A DNA stretch of 64,000 nucleotides from Candidatus Blastococcus massiliensis AP3 (GTDB lineage: Bacteria; Actinomycetota; Actinomycetes; Mycobacteriales; Geodermatophilaceae). Where the stretch lies: the NCBI RefSeq assembly GCF_000582785.1, contig NZ_HG931175.1, positions 881,720-945,719 of the forward strand. The letters run 5' to 3'. The translations under genes were made by a program, and so were the position numbers. The notes below the pieces were generated by a model. That model worked only from the letters and a program-made list of their open reading frames with translations, searched no databases and was not told where the DNA came from. How positions within the stretch are numbered: position 1 is the first letter of the stretch; every line of letters begins with the position of its first letter. Shown here piece after piece: positions 25,377 through 33,255 of the stretch.

Positions 25377-26900
25377 ATGCGCCGTCCCCGCCTCGCCCGA
25401 GCCGTGCTCGCCCTCGGCGCCACCGTGGCCGTCGTCGCCGGCGGCACCTCCGGCGCCGCCGCCGCACCGGCCGGGCCCGCCCCGGGGACCCCCGAGTACC
25501 TGGCCCGCGACGCGCAGAACGTCGCCGAGGCCTACGGCCGGCAGACCGCTCCGGACGGGCAGCTCTCCCCCGCGTACGGGCTCGCCCTGCTCGCCCACAT
25601 CAATCCGCTCTTCGCCGGCGACCTGCTCGCCCAGGCGGCCCGGCCGAACCGGCCGGCCCTCACCCCGGGGCAGCTGGTGCCCGGCTGGAACAGCGGCAAC
25701 CCGTACCGGGCCGACTGGGACGGCACCCGCGGCGAGATGACGCCGATCAGCTTTCCCAACCGCTACGGCGCGCTGCTGCAGGGCACCGTGTTCGCCCCGC
25801 TGCCCGGCGCCCGCGACCCGTACACCGGCGAGGTGCTGGAGGGGCCGTTCCCCGGCGTCGTCCTCACGACCGGTTCGGTGCAGGGCAGCGAACGGATGTA
25901 CTGGTGGCTGGCCCAGGACCTCGCCGAGCGCGGCTACCTCGTGCTCACCTACGACGTCCAGGGCCAGGGCCGCAGCGAGACCTTCCCCCACCAGGGCGAG
26001 CCGGCCGACCTGCCGTACTGCTCGTTCGCCGCCGCCCCGCCGGCCGGCGAGGAGACCGGTTGCCCGGGTGTGCCGTCCCAGCAGACGTCGAACTTCGTGT
26101 ACGGCACCCAGGACGCGATCGACTTCTTCCTCTCCACCCCGGACGCGCCGTACCCGCACGCGGCCGCCGGCGATGCGTTCAACCCGCGGTGGGAGTCGTT
26201 CGACCGCTCCCCCGACCCCGAGTCGGTGACGCCGGGGCGCACCACCCGGCTGGCCGTCGTCGGCCACTCGCTGGGGGCGATCGCGGTGTCCTACCTGCAG
26301 GGCGTGGACGAGCGGATCCAGGCGGTGGTGGCGCTGGACAAGCTCTCGACCCGCGCCTCGGTCCGCGACGGCGAGGAGTTCGACGCCCTCGGCGCCTCGG
26401 AGCCGGTCGTGCCGGCGCTCGGCCTGCAGTCGGAGTACGGCTTCACCGTCGCGCCGTACTTCGCGAACAGCGGCCTGTTCGACGCCTCGGGCGCCGGCTC
26501 GCCGGCCGAGGCCCCGGACCCGCGGCGGGAGCTGTCAACCGGCTACGACGGGTGGACCGGGGCCGGCGTCGACTCGATGGTGATCGTGCCCCGCGCCTCC
26601 ACCCACCTCGAGTACACCGACATCCCCTACGTGCTCCCGGCGTCGCGCTGGGGCCAGGCGCTGTCGAGCGTCTACACGCAGGCGTGGCTGGCGAAGTACC
26701 TGAAGCACGACCCGGCCGCCGACGACGTGCTGCTCGGCTCGTCCTTCAGCTACCTGGAGCCCGACGCCACCGGCACCTGGCGCCCGGTCACCCTGGACCG
26801 GGACGAGCGGCTGTCGTTCTACTTCTGCTCCGGCTACGACGTCGCGACAGCGGACGGCCGGGCGGCTGACGACGACATCACCGGCGTCGGCTGCGACTGA
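25377..26900 (+). CDS. Secreted alpha/beta-hydrolase (507 aa)
   Basis: Signal peptide about 1-30 with A-A-A-A-P at its end. Then a dienelactone-hydrolase-like fold: TTGSVQGSERM near 165, YDVQGQGRSE near 200, nucleophile elbow G-H-S-L-G near 300, and a histidine in PRASTHLEYTD near 410. Two cysteine pairs (near 220-235, and 480 with 506) could form disulfides outside the cell. ATG 25377 follows AGGAG. The substrate is unknown; an extracellular esterase is likely. Confidence 0.82.
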   Translation: MRRPRLARAVLALGATVAVVAGGTSGAAAAPAGPAPGTPEYLARDAQNVAEAYGRQTAPDGQLSPAYGLALLAHINPLFAGDLLAQAARPNRPALTPGQLVPGWNSGNPYRADWDGTRGEMTPISFPNRYGALLQGTVFAPLPGARDPYTGEVLEGPFPGVVLTTGSVQGSERMYWWLAQDLAERGYLVLTYDVQGQGRSETFPHQGEPADLPYCSFAAAPPAGEETGCPGVPSQQTSNFVYGTQDAIDFFLSTPDAPYPHAAAGDAFNPRWESFDRSPDPESVTPGRTTRLAVVGHSLGAIAVSYLQGVDERIQAVVALDKLSTRASVRDGEEFDALGASEPVVPALGLQSEYGFTVAPYFANSGLFDASGAGSPAEAPDPRRELSTGYDGWTGAGVDSMVIVPRASTHLEYTDIPYVLPASRWGQALSSVYTQAWLAKYLKHDPAADDVLLGSSFSYLEPDATGTWRPVTLDRDERLSFYFCSGYDVATADGRAADDDITGVGCD

Positions 26901-26962
26901 CGGCGAGCCGCTCGTCCGGGTGGTCGGGCGGCCCCCGCGGAGCCCGGCGACGGGGCCGCTCC

Positions 26963-26968
26963 TAGGGT
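26963..26968 (+). promoter_or_regulatory. Candidate -10 element (TAGGGT) giving a leaderless transcript
   Basis: TAGGGT lies 7 bp before the ATG of the SDR gene at 26976, with no ribosome site between. This spacing puts the transcript start at the start codon. The same arrangement recurs elsewhere in the window (see findings). Confidence 0.45.
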
Positions 26969-26975
26969 CCGGTGC

Positions 26976-27776
26976 ATGCAGCCGACCCCCTCGCCCCGCC
27001 GCGTGCTGGTGACCGGAGGCGCCTCCGGTCTCGGGGCCGCGCTCGCGGCCCGCTTCGCCGCCCGCGGCGACCGCGTGCTCGTGACCGACGTCGCCCCGCA
27101 GGCGGACGTGCCCGCCGGCGCGGCCTACCAGCGCCTCGACATCACCTCCGAGGACGACTGGGCGGCCGCCCGCGACCGCGTCCGCGCCGCGTTCGGCGGC
27201 CTGGACGTGCTGGTCAACAACGCCGGGATCGCCGCCGGCGGGCGCATCGACCGGCTCGGCGCCGACCACTGGCGCCGGGTGCTGGACGTCAACGTCCTCG
27301 GGGCGGTGACCGGCTGCCGGACGTTCGTCCCGATGCTCAAGGAGCAGGGCTCCGGACACCTGGTGAACGTCGCGTCCGCGGCGGGCCTGGTGCATCCCCC
27401 GGCCATGACGTCCTACGACGCGGGCAAGGCCGCGGTGGTCGCGCTCTCGGAGAGCCTGCGGTGGGAACTGACCCCGTGGGGCATCGACGTCTCGGTCGTC
27501 TGCCCGTCGTTCTTCCGCACCAACCTCGCCGCATCCCTGGGCGGCGACGACCCGATGATGGACACGGTCGCCACCCGGCTCATCGAGGGCTCGAAGCTGG
27601 GTGCCGACGAGATCGCCGAGCGGGTCGTGCGCGCCGTCGACGCCAAGCGCTTCCTGATCATGCCCGACCGCAACGCCCGGCTCGCCTTCTGGACCAAGCG
27701 GCTGGCCCGGCCGTTGTACGACCGGCAGATGCTGCGGATGGGTACCCGCATCCACGCGGCCGAGCAGCAGGCATGA
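26976..27776 (+). CDS. SDR-family oxidoreductase (266 aa)
   Basis: First gene of a four-gene operon. Short-chain dehydrogenase with TGGASGLG near 12-19, NNAG near 85, Ser in NVASAAG and Y-x-x-x-K (YDAGK) near 148. Probably NAD(P)-dependent alcohol/ketone chemistry. The ATG overlaps no upstream gene; a -10-like TAGGGT ends 7 bp upstream. The stop overlaps the next SDR start (ATGA). Confidence 0.88.
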   Translation: MQPTPSPRRVLVTGGASGLGAALAARFAARGDRVLVTDVAPQADVPAGAAYQRLDITSEDDWAAARDRVRAAFGGLDVLVNNAGIAAGGRIDRLGADHWRRVLDVNVLGAVTGCRTFVPMLKEQGSGHLVNVASAAGLVHPPAMTSYDAGKAAVVALSESLRWELTPWGIDVSVVCPSFFRTNLAASLGGDDPMMDTVATRLIEGSKLGADEIAERVVRAVDAKRFLIMPDRNARLAFWTKRLARPLYDRQMLRMGTRIHAAEQQA

Positions 27777-28519
27777 GCCGCGGGGTCGTGCTCATCACCG
27801 GCGCCAGCGCCGGGCTGGGCGAGGAGATGGCCCGCCAGTTCGCCGCCCTCGGCTACGACCTGGCGCTGTGCGCCCGGCGGACCGAGCGGCTGGACGCCCT
27901 GGCCGCAGAGATCACCGCCGGCACCGGGCAGCGCGTGGAGACCGCGGCGCTGGACGTCACCGACGCCGACGCCGTCCCCGCTGTGTTCGGCCGCTTCGCG
28001 GAGTCGTTCGGCTCCATCGACCGGGTGGTCGTCAACGCCGGCATCGGCAAGGGCGCCGCGCTGGGCACCGGCCGCGCCGACGCCAACCGGGCCACCGCCA
28101 TGACCAACTTCGTCGGGGCGCTGGCCCAGACCGAGGCGGCCCTGGAGATCTTCCGCCGCCAGCAACGCGGCCACCTGGTGCTGATCTCGTCCATGTCGGC
28201 GCTGCGCGGCATGCGCAAGGCGATGACCACCTACGCCGCCACGAAGGCGGGGGTGGCCGCGCTGGCCGAGGGGCTGCGGTCCGAGCGCATCCCCGGCGTG
28301 GACGTCTCGGTGATCTACCCCGGCTACATCCGGTCGGAGATGAACGCGCACGTGCAGCAGAAGACCCGGTTCATGGTCGACACCGCGACCGGCGTCCGGA
28401 GCATGGTCGAGGCGATCGAGAAGCGGCGGACCAGGGCCTACGTGCCGGCGTGGCCGTGGGTGCCGATCGGGTTCCTCATGCGGGTGCTGCCGCTGTCCGT
28501 CGTCCGGAAGCTGACGTGA
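27773..28519 (+). CDS. SDR-family NAD(P)-dependent oxidoreductase (248 aa)
   Basis: Second SDR of the operon: TGASAGLG near 9-16, V-N-A-G-I near 88, catalytic Ser in ISSMSALRG and Y-x-x-x-K (YAATK) near 152. The C-terminus has a hydrophobic stretch (WPWVPIGFLMRVLPL) that may associate with membrane. Overlaps both neighbours by four bases, indicating coupled translation. Confidence 0.88.
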   Translation: MSRGVVLITGASAGLGEEMARQFAALGYDLALCARRTERLDALAAEITAGTGQRVETAALDVTDADAVPAVFGRFAESFGSIDRVVVNAGIGKGAALGTGRADANRATAMTNFVGALAQTEAALEIFRRQQRGHLVLISSMSALRGMRKAMTTYAATKAGVAALAEGLRSERIPGVDVSVIYPGYIRSEMNAHVQQKTRFMVDTATGVRSMVEAIEKRRTRAYVPAWPWVPIGFLMRVLPLSVVRKLT

Positions 28520-29643
28520 CGGCGGTCGACACCGGCGGTGCCCGCGACGTCCGGGCCGAGGACGCCTTCGACGTCGCCGCGATGGCGCGGTGGCTGGCCG
28601 ACCACGCCCGGGACGCCGGCGTCGACGTCGCCGCCGTCCCGGAGGTGCGCCAGTTCTCCGGCGGCGTCTCCAACCTGACCTACCTGCTGCGCTACCCCGA
28701 CGGCGACCTGATCCTCCGGCGGCCACCGAAGGGCACCCACTCCCAGGGCGCGCACGACATGGCCCGCGAGCACCGCGTCCAGACCGAGCTGGCCAGGGTG
28801 CTGCCCTCCGTCCCGCGCACCGTCGCGCTGTGCGAGGACTCCGCGGTCATCGGCACGCCCTTCTACGTCATGCAGCGGCTGGCCGGCCCGATCCCGCGCA
28901 AGGAACTGCCGCGCGGGGTCGACCTGGACCGGGACCAGGTCGCGGCACTGTGCCGGAACGTGCTCGACCTGCTCGTCGACCTGCACTCGGTCGACGTCGG
29001 AGGTACCGGCCTGGCCGATCTGGGCAAGGGCCCCGGGTACGTGCGCCGGCAGGTGGAGGGCTGGTCGGAGCGGTACCGCCGCGCCCGCACCTGGAACGTC
29101 GGCACGTTCGGGTCGGTCATGACCTGGCTGGCCGAGAACCAGCCGGGCGACCGGCCGCACACCCTGGTGCACAACGACTTCCGGTTCGACAACGTCGTGC
29201 TCGATCCGGCCGACCCGACCCGCCCGATCGGGCTGCTGGACTGGGAGCTGGCCACCGTCGGCGACCCGCTGATGGACCTCGCAGGCTCGCTCGGCTACTG
29301 GGTGCAGGCCGACGACGGCCGGCTGATGCAGGCCTTCCGGCGCCAGCCCACGCACCTGCCGGGCATGCTGACCCGCGAGCAGGTCGTCGCGTACTACTGC
29401 GCGCGCACCGGCACCTCGGTGACCCACCGCGAGTGGGCCTGGTACGAGGTGTTCGGTCTGTTCCGGGTGGCCGTCATCGCCCAGCAGGTCTACGCGCGGT
29501 ACCTGGCCAGGCAGACGACCAATCCGCAGTTCCGGCTGTTCGGCGTCGCCGTCGTCGTCCTCGAGCTGCGCTGCCGCCGCATCATCGCGCGGGCCCGGCG
29601 GATGAGCCCCGAGCGCGCCGCCGCGCCCGTGGGCACTGCGTGA
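28516..29643 (+). CDS. Phosphotransferase-family (APH-type) protein (375 aa)
   Basis: Aminoglycoside-phosphotransferase/choline-kinase fold: the lobe start FSGGVSNLTYLL, ATP lysine region LILRRPP, the catalytic loop H-N-D-F-R-F-D-N near 218 and the metal aspartate in LLDWELATVGDP. Closest in pattern to the group related to the kinase domain of ACAD10/11, which act with acyl-CoA dehydrogenases on 4-hydroxy acids, rather than drug resistance. Context with SDRs fits lipid or acid catabolism. GTG 28516 overlaps the SDR stop. Confidence 0.85.
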   Translation: MTAVDTGGARDVRAEDAFDVAAMARWLADHARDAGVDVAAVPEVRQFSGGVSNLTYLLRYPDGDLILRRPPKGTHSQGAHDMAREHRVQTELARVLPSVPRTVALCEDSAVIGTPFYVMQRLAGPIPRKELPRGVDLDRDQVAALCRNVLDLLVDLHSVDVGGTGLADLGKGPGYVRRQVEGWSERYRRARTWNVGTFGSVMTWLAENQPGDRPHTLVHNDFRFDNVVLDPADPTRPIGLLDWELATVGDPLMDLAGSLGYWVQADDGRLMQAFRRQPTHLPGMLTREQVVAYYCARTGTSVTHREWAWYEVFGLFRVAVIAQQVYARYLARQTTNPQFRLFGVAVVVLELRCRRIIARARRMSPERAAAPVGTA

Positions 29644-30446
29644 CCGGCGCCGACCTCGATGCGGTGGCCGCGATGGTCCGGAAGGTGGCCGCGCAGGTGC
29701 ATCTCCCGCTCTTCCGCCAGGGAGTGGCGGGCGAGGAGAAGTCGCCCGGCGAGCTCGTCAGCCGGGTCGACCGTGAGGCGGAGCGGCTGCTGGCCGACGG
29801 GCTGGCGGACATCACGCCGGGTCTGGCGGTGATCGGTGAGGAAGCCGCGTCGGCAGACCCGTCGCTGCTCGGGGCGCTCCGGGCCGAGCGCCCGGTCTGG
29901 CTGGTCGACCCGCTCGACGGCACGTTGCAGTTCCTCGACGGGTCTCCGGACCACGCGATCATGCTGGCGCTCGTCGACCGCGGCCGGACCGTCGGTGCAG
30001 TCGTGCACCAGCCCCAGCATGGACGCACCTACACCGCAGAGCTGGGCGGCGGCACCTGGCGCGACGGCGTCCGCCTGCACCGCGAGCCCGCGGATCCAAG
30101 TGAACTGACCGCGCTGAACGGCGGCGTCCTGCGTCGGTTCCTCTCCCCCGAGGCCCGCACGGCCATCGAGGCGAACGAGAGCCGCTTCGGCGACCTGACT
30201 CCCCTGACCACCTGCGCGGGCGTGGAGTACCCCCGGATCATCGAGGGGCGGGCTGACTTCCTGCTCTTCTGGCGGACGCTGGCGTGGGACCACGCACCTG
30301 GGGCGCTGCTGCTCGCCGAGGCGGGCGGTGTCGCCGTGCGGCCGGAGGGCACCGCATACCGGCCGGACGACGACAGGGCCGGTCTCCTGGCCGCCGCAGA
30401 TGCCGCCACGGCGCGGACGGTCCTGGCGGGGTTGGGGCTCCGATAG
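29640..30446 (+). CDS. Inositol-monophosphatase-family phosphatase (268 aa)
   Basis: Metal-dependent sugar/nucleotide phosphatase fold. Visible ligands: G-E-E near 66, D-P-L-D-G-T near 92 and W-D-H-A-P-G near 217. Substrates in the family include inositol phosphate, histidinol phosphate, fructose bisphosphate and PAP; the sequence does not decide. GTG 29640 overlaps the preceding kinase-like gene stop, making it the last gene of the SDR-SDR-APH-IMPase operon. Confidence 0.87.
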   Translation: MTGADLDAVAAMVRKVAAQVHLPLFRQGVAGEEKSPGELVSRVDREAERLLADGLADITPGLAVIGEEAASADPSLLGALRAERPVWLVDPLDGTLQFLDGSPDHAIMLALVDRGRTVGAVVHQPQHGRTYTAELGGGTWRDGVRLHREPADPSELTALNGGVLRRFLSPEARTAIEANESRFGDLTPLTTCAGVEYPRIIEGRADFLLFWRTLAWDHAPGALLLAEAGGVAVRPEGTAYRPDDDRAGLLAAADAATARTVLAGLGLR

Positions 30447-30459
30447 CGTCTCCGACCTG

Positions 30460-31128
30460 ATGGACGGCGACTTCCAGACGATCGTGGATGGCGTGCTCGC
30501 AGCAGCGCCGCACCGCCGAGCACTGGTGGCCATCGACGGGGTCGGGGGCAGCGGGAAGAGCACGTTCGCGGAGGACCTCGCCCGCCGCATCCGGACGCGC
30601 CCTGTGCTGGTCCTCCACGTCGACGACTTCTTCAATCCGTCCGAGGTCCGCCACGCGCGGGGGCGGCACTCTTCGGAGGGCTTCTGGCTGGACGCCTACA
30701 ACTACGCGGCGCTCAGGTCATGGGCGCTCGAGCCGCTGGCCGCGGACGGCGACGGGCTGTACCGCAGCGCCTCCTTCGACCGCGCTACCGGCCGGACCCA
30801 CGAGCCGGCGGTACGTCAGGCCCCACCGGACGCCCTGGTGCTGGTCGAGGGCACCTTCCTCCACCGTGACGAGGTCGTGTCCTTCTGGGACCACTCCGTC
30901 TATCTCGACGTGCCGTTCGAGGAGACCGAACGACGCATGGCCCGCCGCGACGGCCTGACCCCGGGCGCCGTCCACGAACTGATGCAGCGCTACACCGGCG
31001 CCCAGCGCCTGTACTTCGCCGCCGCGCGGCCGTGGGAGCGCGCGTCGGTGGTGGTGGACAACAGCGACCTAGGTCGGCCCCGGATCATCGAGGCCGCCGC
31101 TGCTTCCACGGCTACCGTGCCCCGATGA
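30460..31128 (+). CDS. Uridine-kinase-like P-loop ATPase (222 aa)
   Basis: P-loop NTPase of the uridine/phosphoribulokinase group: Walker A G-V-G-G-S-G-K-S at about 26-33, VLHVDDFFNP near 53 and the phosphate-binding segment ending in TERRMARRD. Uridine or another small molecule is phosphorylated. ATG 30460 follows the IMPase stop by 13 bp. TAGCGT just before may be a separate promoter. Symbol withheld because udk homology is only by motif. Confidence 0.82.
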   Translation: MDGDFQTIVDGVLAAAPHRRALVAIDGVGGSGKSTFAEDLARRIRTRPVLVLHVDDFFNPSEVRHARGRHSSEGFWLDAYNYAALRSWALEPLAADGDGLYRSASFDRATGRTHEPAVRQAPPDALVLVEGTFLHRDEVVSFWDHSVYLDVPFEETERRMARRDGLTPGAVHELMQRYTGAQRLYFAAARPWERASVVVDNSDLGRPRIIEAAAASTATVPR

Positions 31129-31268
31129 GCGACCCTCCAGCGACGGGCCGTGCTCGACAGCGCGCGTGCCGCCGCGCCCGGCAACCATCGCCCTGAAGGC
31201 GGCTTAAGGGTCGCCTGCCTTGATGACAGGGACCGCCGACAACTGGTTGTCCCACCCACAGTCCGCGG

Positions 31269-31685
31269 TCAGCTGACGGTGATCTCGCCCAGTGTCGTGA
31301 TCTGGGCGAGGTCGACGGCAACGCCGTCACCCCCTTCTGAGTCGTAGACCTCCAGTTCCTCGACTCGGCCGTCCAGCACATGAAGCTCGACGTACACCAG
31401 CTCCTGGGCGGGATCGTTGCTGAACGCCGTTACGCAGAAGAGGTCGTCGCGCCCCTGTTCGGACAGTTGCGCCACCCTGGCTGGCGGGATGGCCGGTTCC
31501 TCGCTGTGAAGCCGCACGGAGGAGCAGCCGCAGCGACAGACCGCGTGGATGACCGCCGTCCGCACCTGTGCACTCAAAAGAGGCTCGTGCACGCCCGCCG
31601 CCAACGTATCCATCAGCCGACGCTCGTCCCTCGACGGCGAGCGCGGCTTGTCAAGCTCCTGCCAGACCGGCTCACCATTGCTCAC
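31269..31685 (-). CDS. Orphan protein of unknown function in the repeat islet (138 aa)
   Basis: Starts at GTG 31685 (VSNGEPVWQEL). The longer ATG reading from 31751 runs through the repeat and is unlikely. A GATAAT -10-like element is 7 bp upstream with no ribosome site, so the mRNA is probably leaderless. Visible: CRCGC near 61-65, AFSNDPAQELVYVELHVLDGRVEELEVYD near the end. It looks like a small alpha/beta protein, acidic, with no signal peptide or membrane segment. No family recognised. GC is lower than the chromosome average, and the next gene is divergent across a 27-bp palindrome. Confidence 0.7.
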   Translation of the reverse strand: MSNGEPVWQELDKPRSPSRDERRLMDTLAAGVHEPLLSAQVRTAVIHAVCRCGCSSVRLHSEEPAIPPARVAQLSEQGRDDLFCVTAFSNDPAQELVYVELHVLDGRVEELEVYDSEGGDGVAVDLAQITTLGEITVS

Positions 31686-31692
31686 CGAGGCA

Positions 31693-31698
31693 TTATCA
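31693..31698 (-). promoter_or_regulatory. Candidate -10 element (GATAAT) of the orphan gene at 31269
   Basis: Reading the minus strand, GATAAT ends 7 bp before the GTG start at 31685. No ribosome site lies between, so translation would begin at the mRNA 5' end. No clear -35 is seen. Confidence 0.45.
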
Positions 31699-31721
31699 CG
31701 GCGAAACTCCCTAGCCGGGGG

Positions 31722-31748
31722 TGTCCCACAGTGGGCCGCTCTGGGACA
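31722..31748. repeat. 27-bp imperfect palindrome, copy 1 of 3
   Basis: Reads TGTCCC-N2-AGTGGGCCGCTC-N-GGGACA, with outer arms TGTCCC/GGGACA. It lies between two divergent orphan genes. The same core is found at 32240-32266 and, in opposite orientation, at 32615-32641. Confidence 0.8.
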
Positions 31749-31787
31749 CAAGGCGGCCTTTGGGGCACCCGTGATGAGGTATCGCTC

Positions 31788-32231
31788 ATGACGATGGCGG
31801 GCGATGGTGCGGTCGGGCAGGTATCACTTCGACGCTCCTTCGCGTGGGGCGTCTTCTTCATCGGGGACTCAAAGGCTGATGTGGTCGAGGTGAACCCCGA
31901 TGTCGCCGTCACGTGGGGCCGCGACGACGAAGCCCTAGCGGTAGGGGTGCGTCATGCGATGGACGTCGACGACCAGGTTCTTGACGCCCTCGACGACGAG
32001 GAAGAGGTGCCGTGGGTCGAGGTCACTGTCAACGTTCACTGGGGGAGTCCATCTGCAAGCCGCACCGACGGTGACGGCCTCATAGACGTTCCCAGCGGCG
32101 TTGTGACGATCGGGGACGGGAACTTCGAGGATGTCTTCGCCTTGCCGCCCGGGAGGTGGCGTGTCCAGCTTTCGCTTGAACCGCACGACAACGCCGAGCA
32201 CGTCGATGTCTGGCTAAGTCCCGCAGGCTGA
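31788..32231 (+). CDS. Orphan acidic protein of unknown function in the repeat islet (147 aa)
   Basis: ATG 31788 has GAGG upstream; the much longer frame from 31380 runs antisense to the neighbour and is discarded. Features: SFAWGVFFIGDSKADVVEVNPDVAVTW near the start, a strongly acidic DDEEEVPWVEV patch near 75, and alternating hydrophobic strands toward the end (RWRVQLSLEP). No signal peptide or membrane segment, probably an all-beta cytosolic protein. No family recognised. Lower GC than neighbours. Bracketed by 27-bp repeats, one 39 bp upstream and one 8 bp after the stop. Confidence 0.7.
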   Translation: MTMAGDGAVGQVSLRRSFAWGVFFIGDSKADVVEVNPDVAVTWGRDDEALAVGVRHAMDVDDQVLDALDDEEEVPWVEVTVNVHWGSPSASRTDGDGLIDVPSGVVTIGDGNFEDVFALPPGRWRVQLSLEPHDNAEHVDVWLSPAG

Positions 32232-32239
32232 CTGCCGCC

Positions 32240-32266
32240 TGTCCCTAAGTGGGCCGCTCAGGGACA
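32240..32266. repeat. 27-bp imperfect palindrome, copy 2 of 3
   Basis: TGTCCC-N2-AGTGGGCCGCTC-N-GGGACA, beginning 8 bp after the stop of the orphan gene at 31788. A half copy in opposite orientation follows at 32280-32295 (GGCCCACTATGGGACA). Confidence 0.8.
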
Positions 32267-32326
32267 GCGTCGTCCGGCCGGCCCACTATGGGACACCGCG
32301 CAAGAGGATGCTGACAGGCTCCCACC

Positions 32327-32572
32327 ATGCTGGTTCGAGAGTTGAGGGCGCTCCTGGCCCAGGAACACCCTGAGTCGCCAGTCACGGTCGAGGGCTTGTG
32401 TCCGCATGGTGACTACTTGGTCCAGTCGGACCTAGAGGTCCTGCATGACCAGGGTCCTGCACCGGAGATCGAAGAAGTGTCCCTCTGCTGGACTGCCTCC
32501 GAGGACGTCGAGCAGGCATACCGAGAGCGCGCAGAGATGCAGTCCAGGGCGCGGCCAGGACGCCTGCCCTAG
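32327..32572 (+). CDS. Orphan small protein of unknown function in the repeat islet (81 aa)
   Basis: ATG 32327 reading MLVRELRALLAQEHPESPVTVEG. Mostly helical and acidic (DQGPAPEIEEVSL). No signal peptide or membrane segment. The ATG has no strong ribosome site, consistent with the leaderless pattern of this genome. No family recognised. It lies between 27-bp repeat copies 2 and 3, and its composition is lower in GC than the flanking chromosome. Confidence 0.6.
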   Translation: MLVRELRALLAQEHPESPVTVEGLCPHGDYLVQSDLEVLHDQGPAPEIEEVSLCWTASEDVEQAYRERAEMQSRARPGRLP

Positions 32573-32594
32573 TACGTCCTCAAGGGTTCACAGG

Positions 32595-32641
32595 TGTCCC
32601 TTAGGCCGCCCCTCTGTCCCTGAGCGGCCCACTCAGGGACA
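32595..32641. repeat. 27-bp imperfect palindrome, copy 3 of 3 (inverted) plus a half copy
   Basis: The full copy at 32615-32641 is on the opposite strand relative to copies 1 and 2, with arms TGTCCC/GGGACA around GAGCGGCCCACT. A half copy, TGTCCCTTAGGCCGCC, is at 32595-32610. Confidence 0.8.
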
Positions 32642-32817
32642 CCCGGCCGCCCCGTCGCTGGTGAGGGAGCTACCGCTTCAAGAAGGTGACGACCCCCGAC
32701 TCCTCGCCGAGGTACAGAGCCATCGGCGACGGTGATAGCACCTTCGAGTGGGCCCCTCACTTACGCACCAGCAAAGGGTGCTGCCGCGCCGCCTCGGCAG
32801 GGCGAACGTCGGCAGCT

Positions 32818-33255
32818 CTAACTCGTCCGGCGGGCGCGCACCGTCGCGACAGTGCCCCAGACCGCGGCCGCGGCCAGCACGCCGACGACGATCAGCAGCA
32901 GGTTGCGGCCGACGTCGTGCGGCAGGAACGACGGGTTGTCCGGGTCGGCGCCGAAGCCGAGCACGAACGGCAGCGCCACCAGGGTGAGCACCCCGGCGAC
33001 GGCGCCACCGACGACGGCGGCCGGCAGGGCCGGGCGGGGCAGCAGCCGGGCGGCGAGCCAGCCCAGCCCGATCCACAGCGGCGCGATCACGAGGTCGTGC
33101 AGCAGCGCACTGCCGACGAACCAGGTCGCCCAGGCGTCGAGGGGGACGTCGGCGGTGACCAGGCCGAGGCCGCCGTAAGCGACCGCCGCGAGCCCCGGCA
33201 GGAGGAACAGCCAGCGCCACCAGGGGCCCCGGGCCGGCTGGGCGACGGCGGTCAT
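32818..33255 (-). CDS. Small integral membrane protein of the molybdopterin oxidoreductase operon (145 aa)
   Basis: Four hydrophobic segments (about 13-33, 42-62, 68-95 and 110-135). ATG 33255 overlaps the stop of the molybdopterin oxidoreductase gene (ATGA). It is the last gene of a four-gene minus-strand set (GT2, DUF2064, molybdopterin, membrane protein), each overlapping the next by four bases. Function unknown; it may anchor or support the oxidoreductase. Confidence 0.7.
   Translation of the reverse strand: MTAVAQPARGPWWRWLFLLPGLAAVAYGGLGLVTADVPLDAWATWFVGSALLHDLVIAPLWIGLGWLAARLLPRPALPAAVVGGAVAGVLTLVALPFVLGFGADPDNPSFLPHDVGRNLLLIVVGVLAAAAVWGTVATVRARRTS

Noticed and set aside
31722-32641. 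Integron attC sites
   Set aside because: The palindromes lack the GTTRRRY/RYYYAAC core pairs, and no integrase gene is in the window. Only the gene-repeat spacing is similar.
31722-32641. CRISPR array
   Set aside because: Three copies with unequal spacing of hundreds of bases that contain genes, one copy inverted, and no cas genes.
32642-32817. Possible gene remnant downstream of repeat copy 3 (frame YRFKKVTTPDSSPRY)
   Set aside because: Short, with no credible start or ribosome site, and the frame runs into the antisense of the membrane protein. It could be a decayed gene end but cannot be supported.
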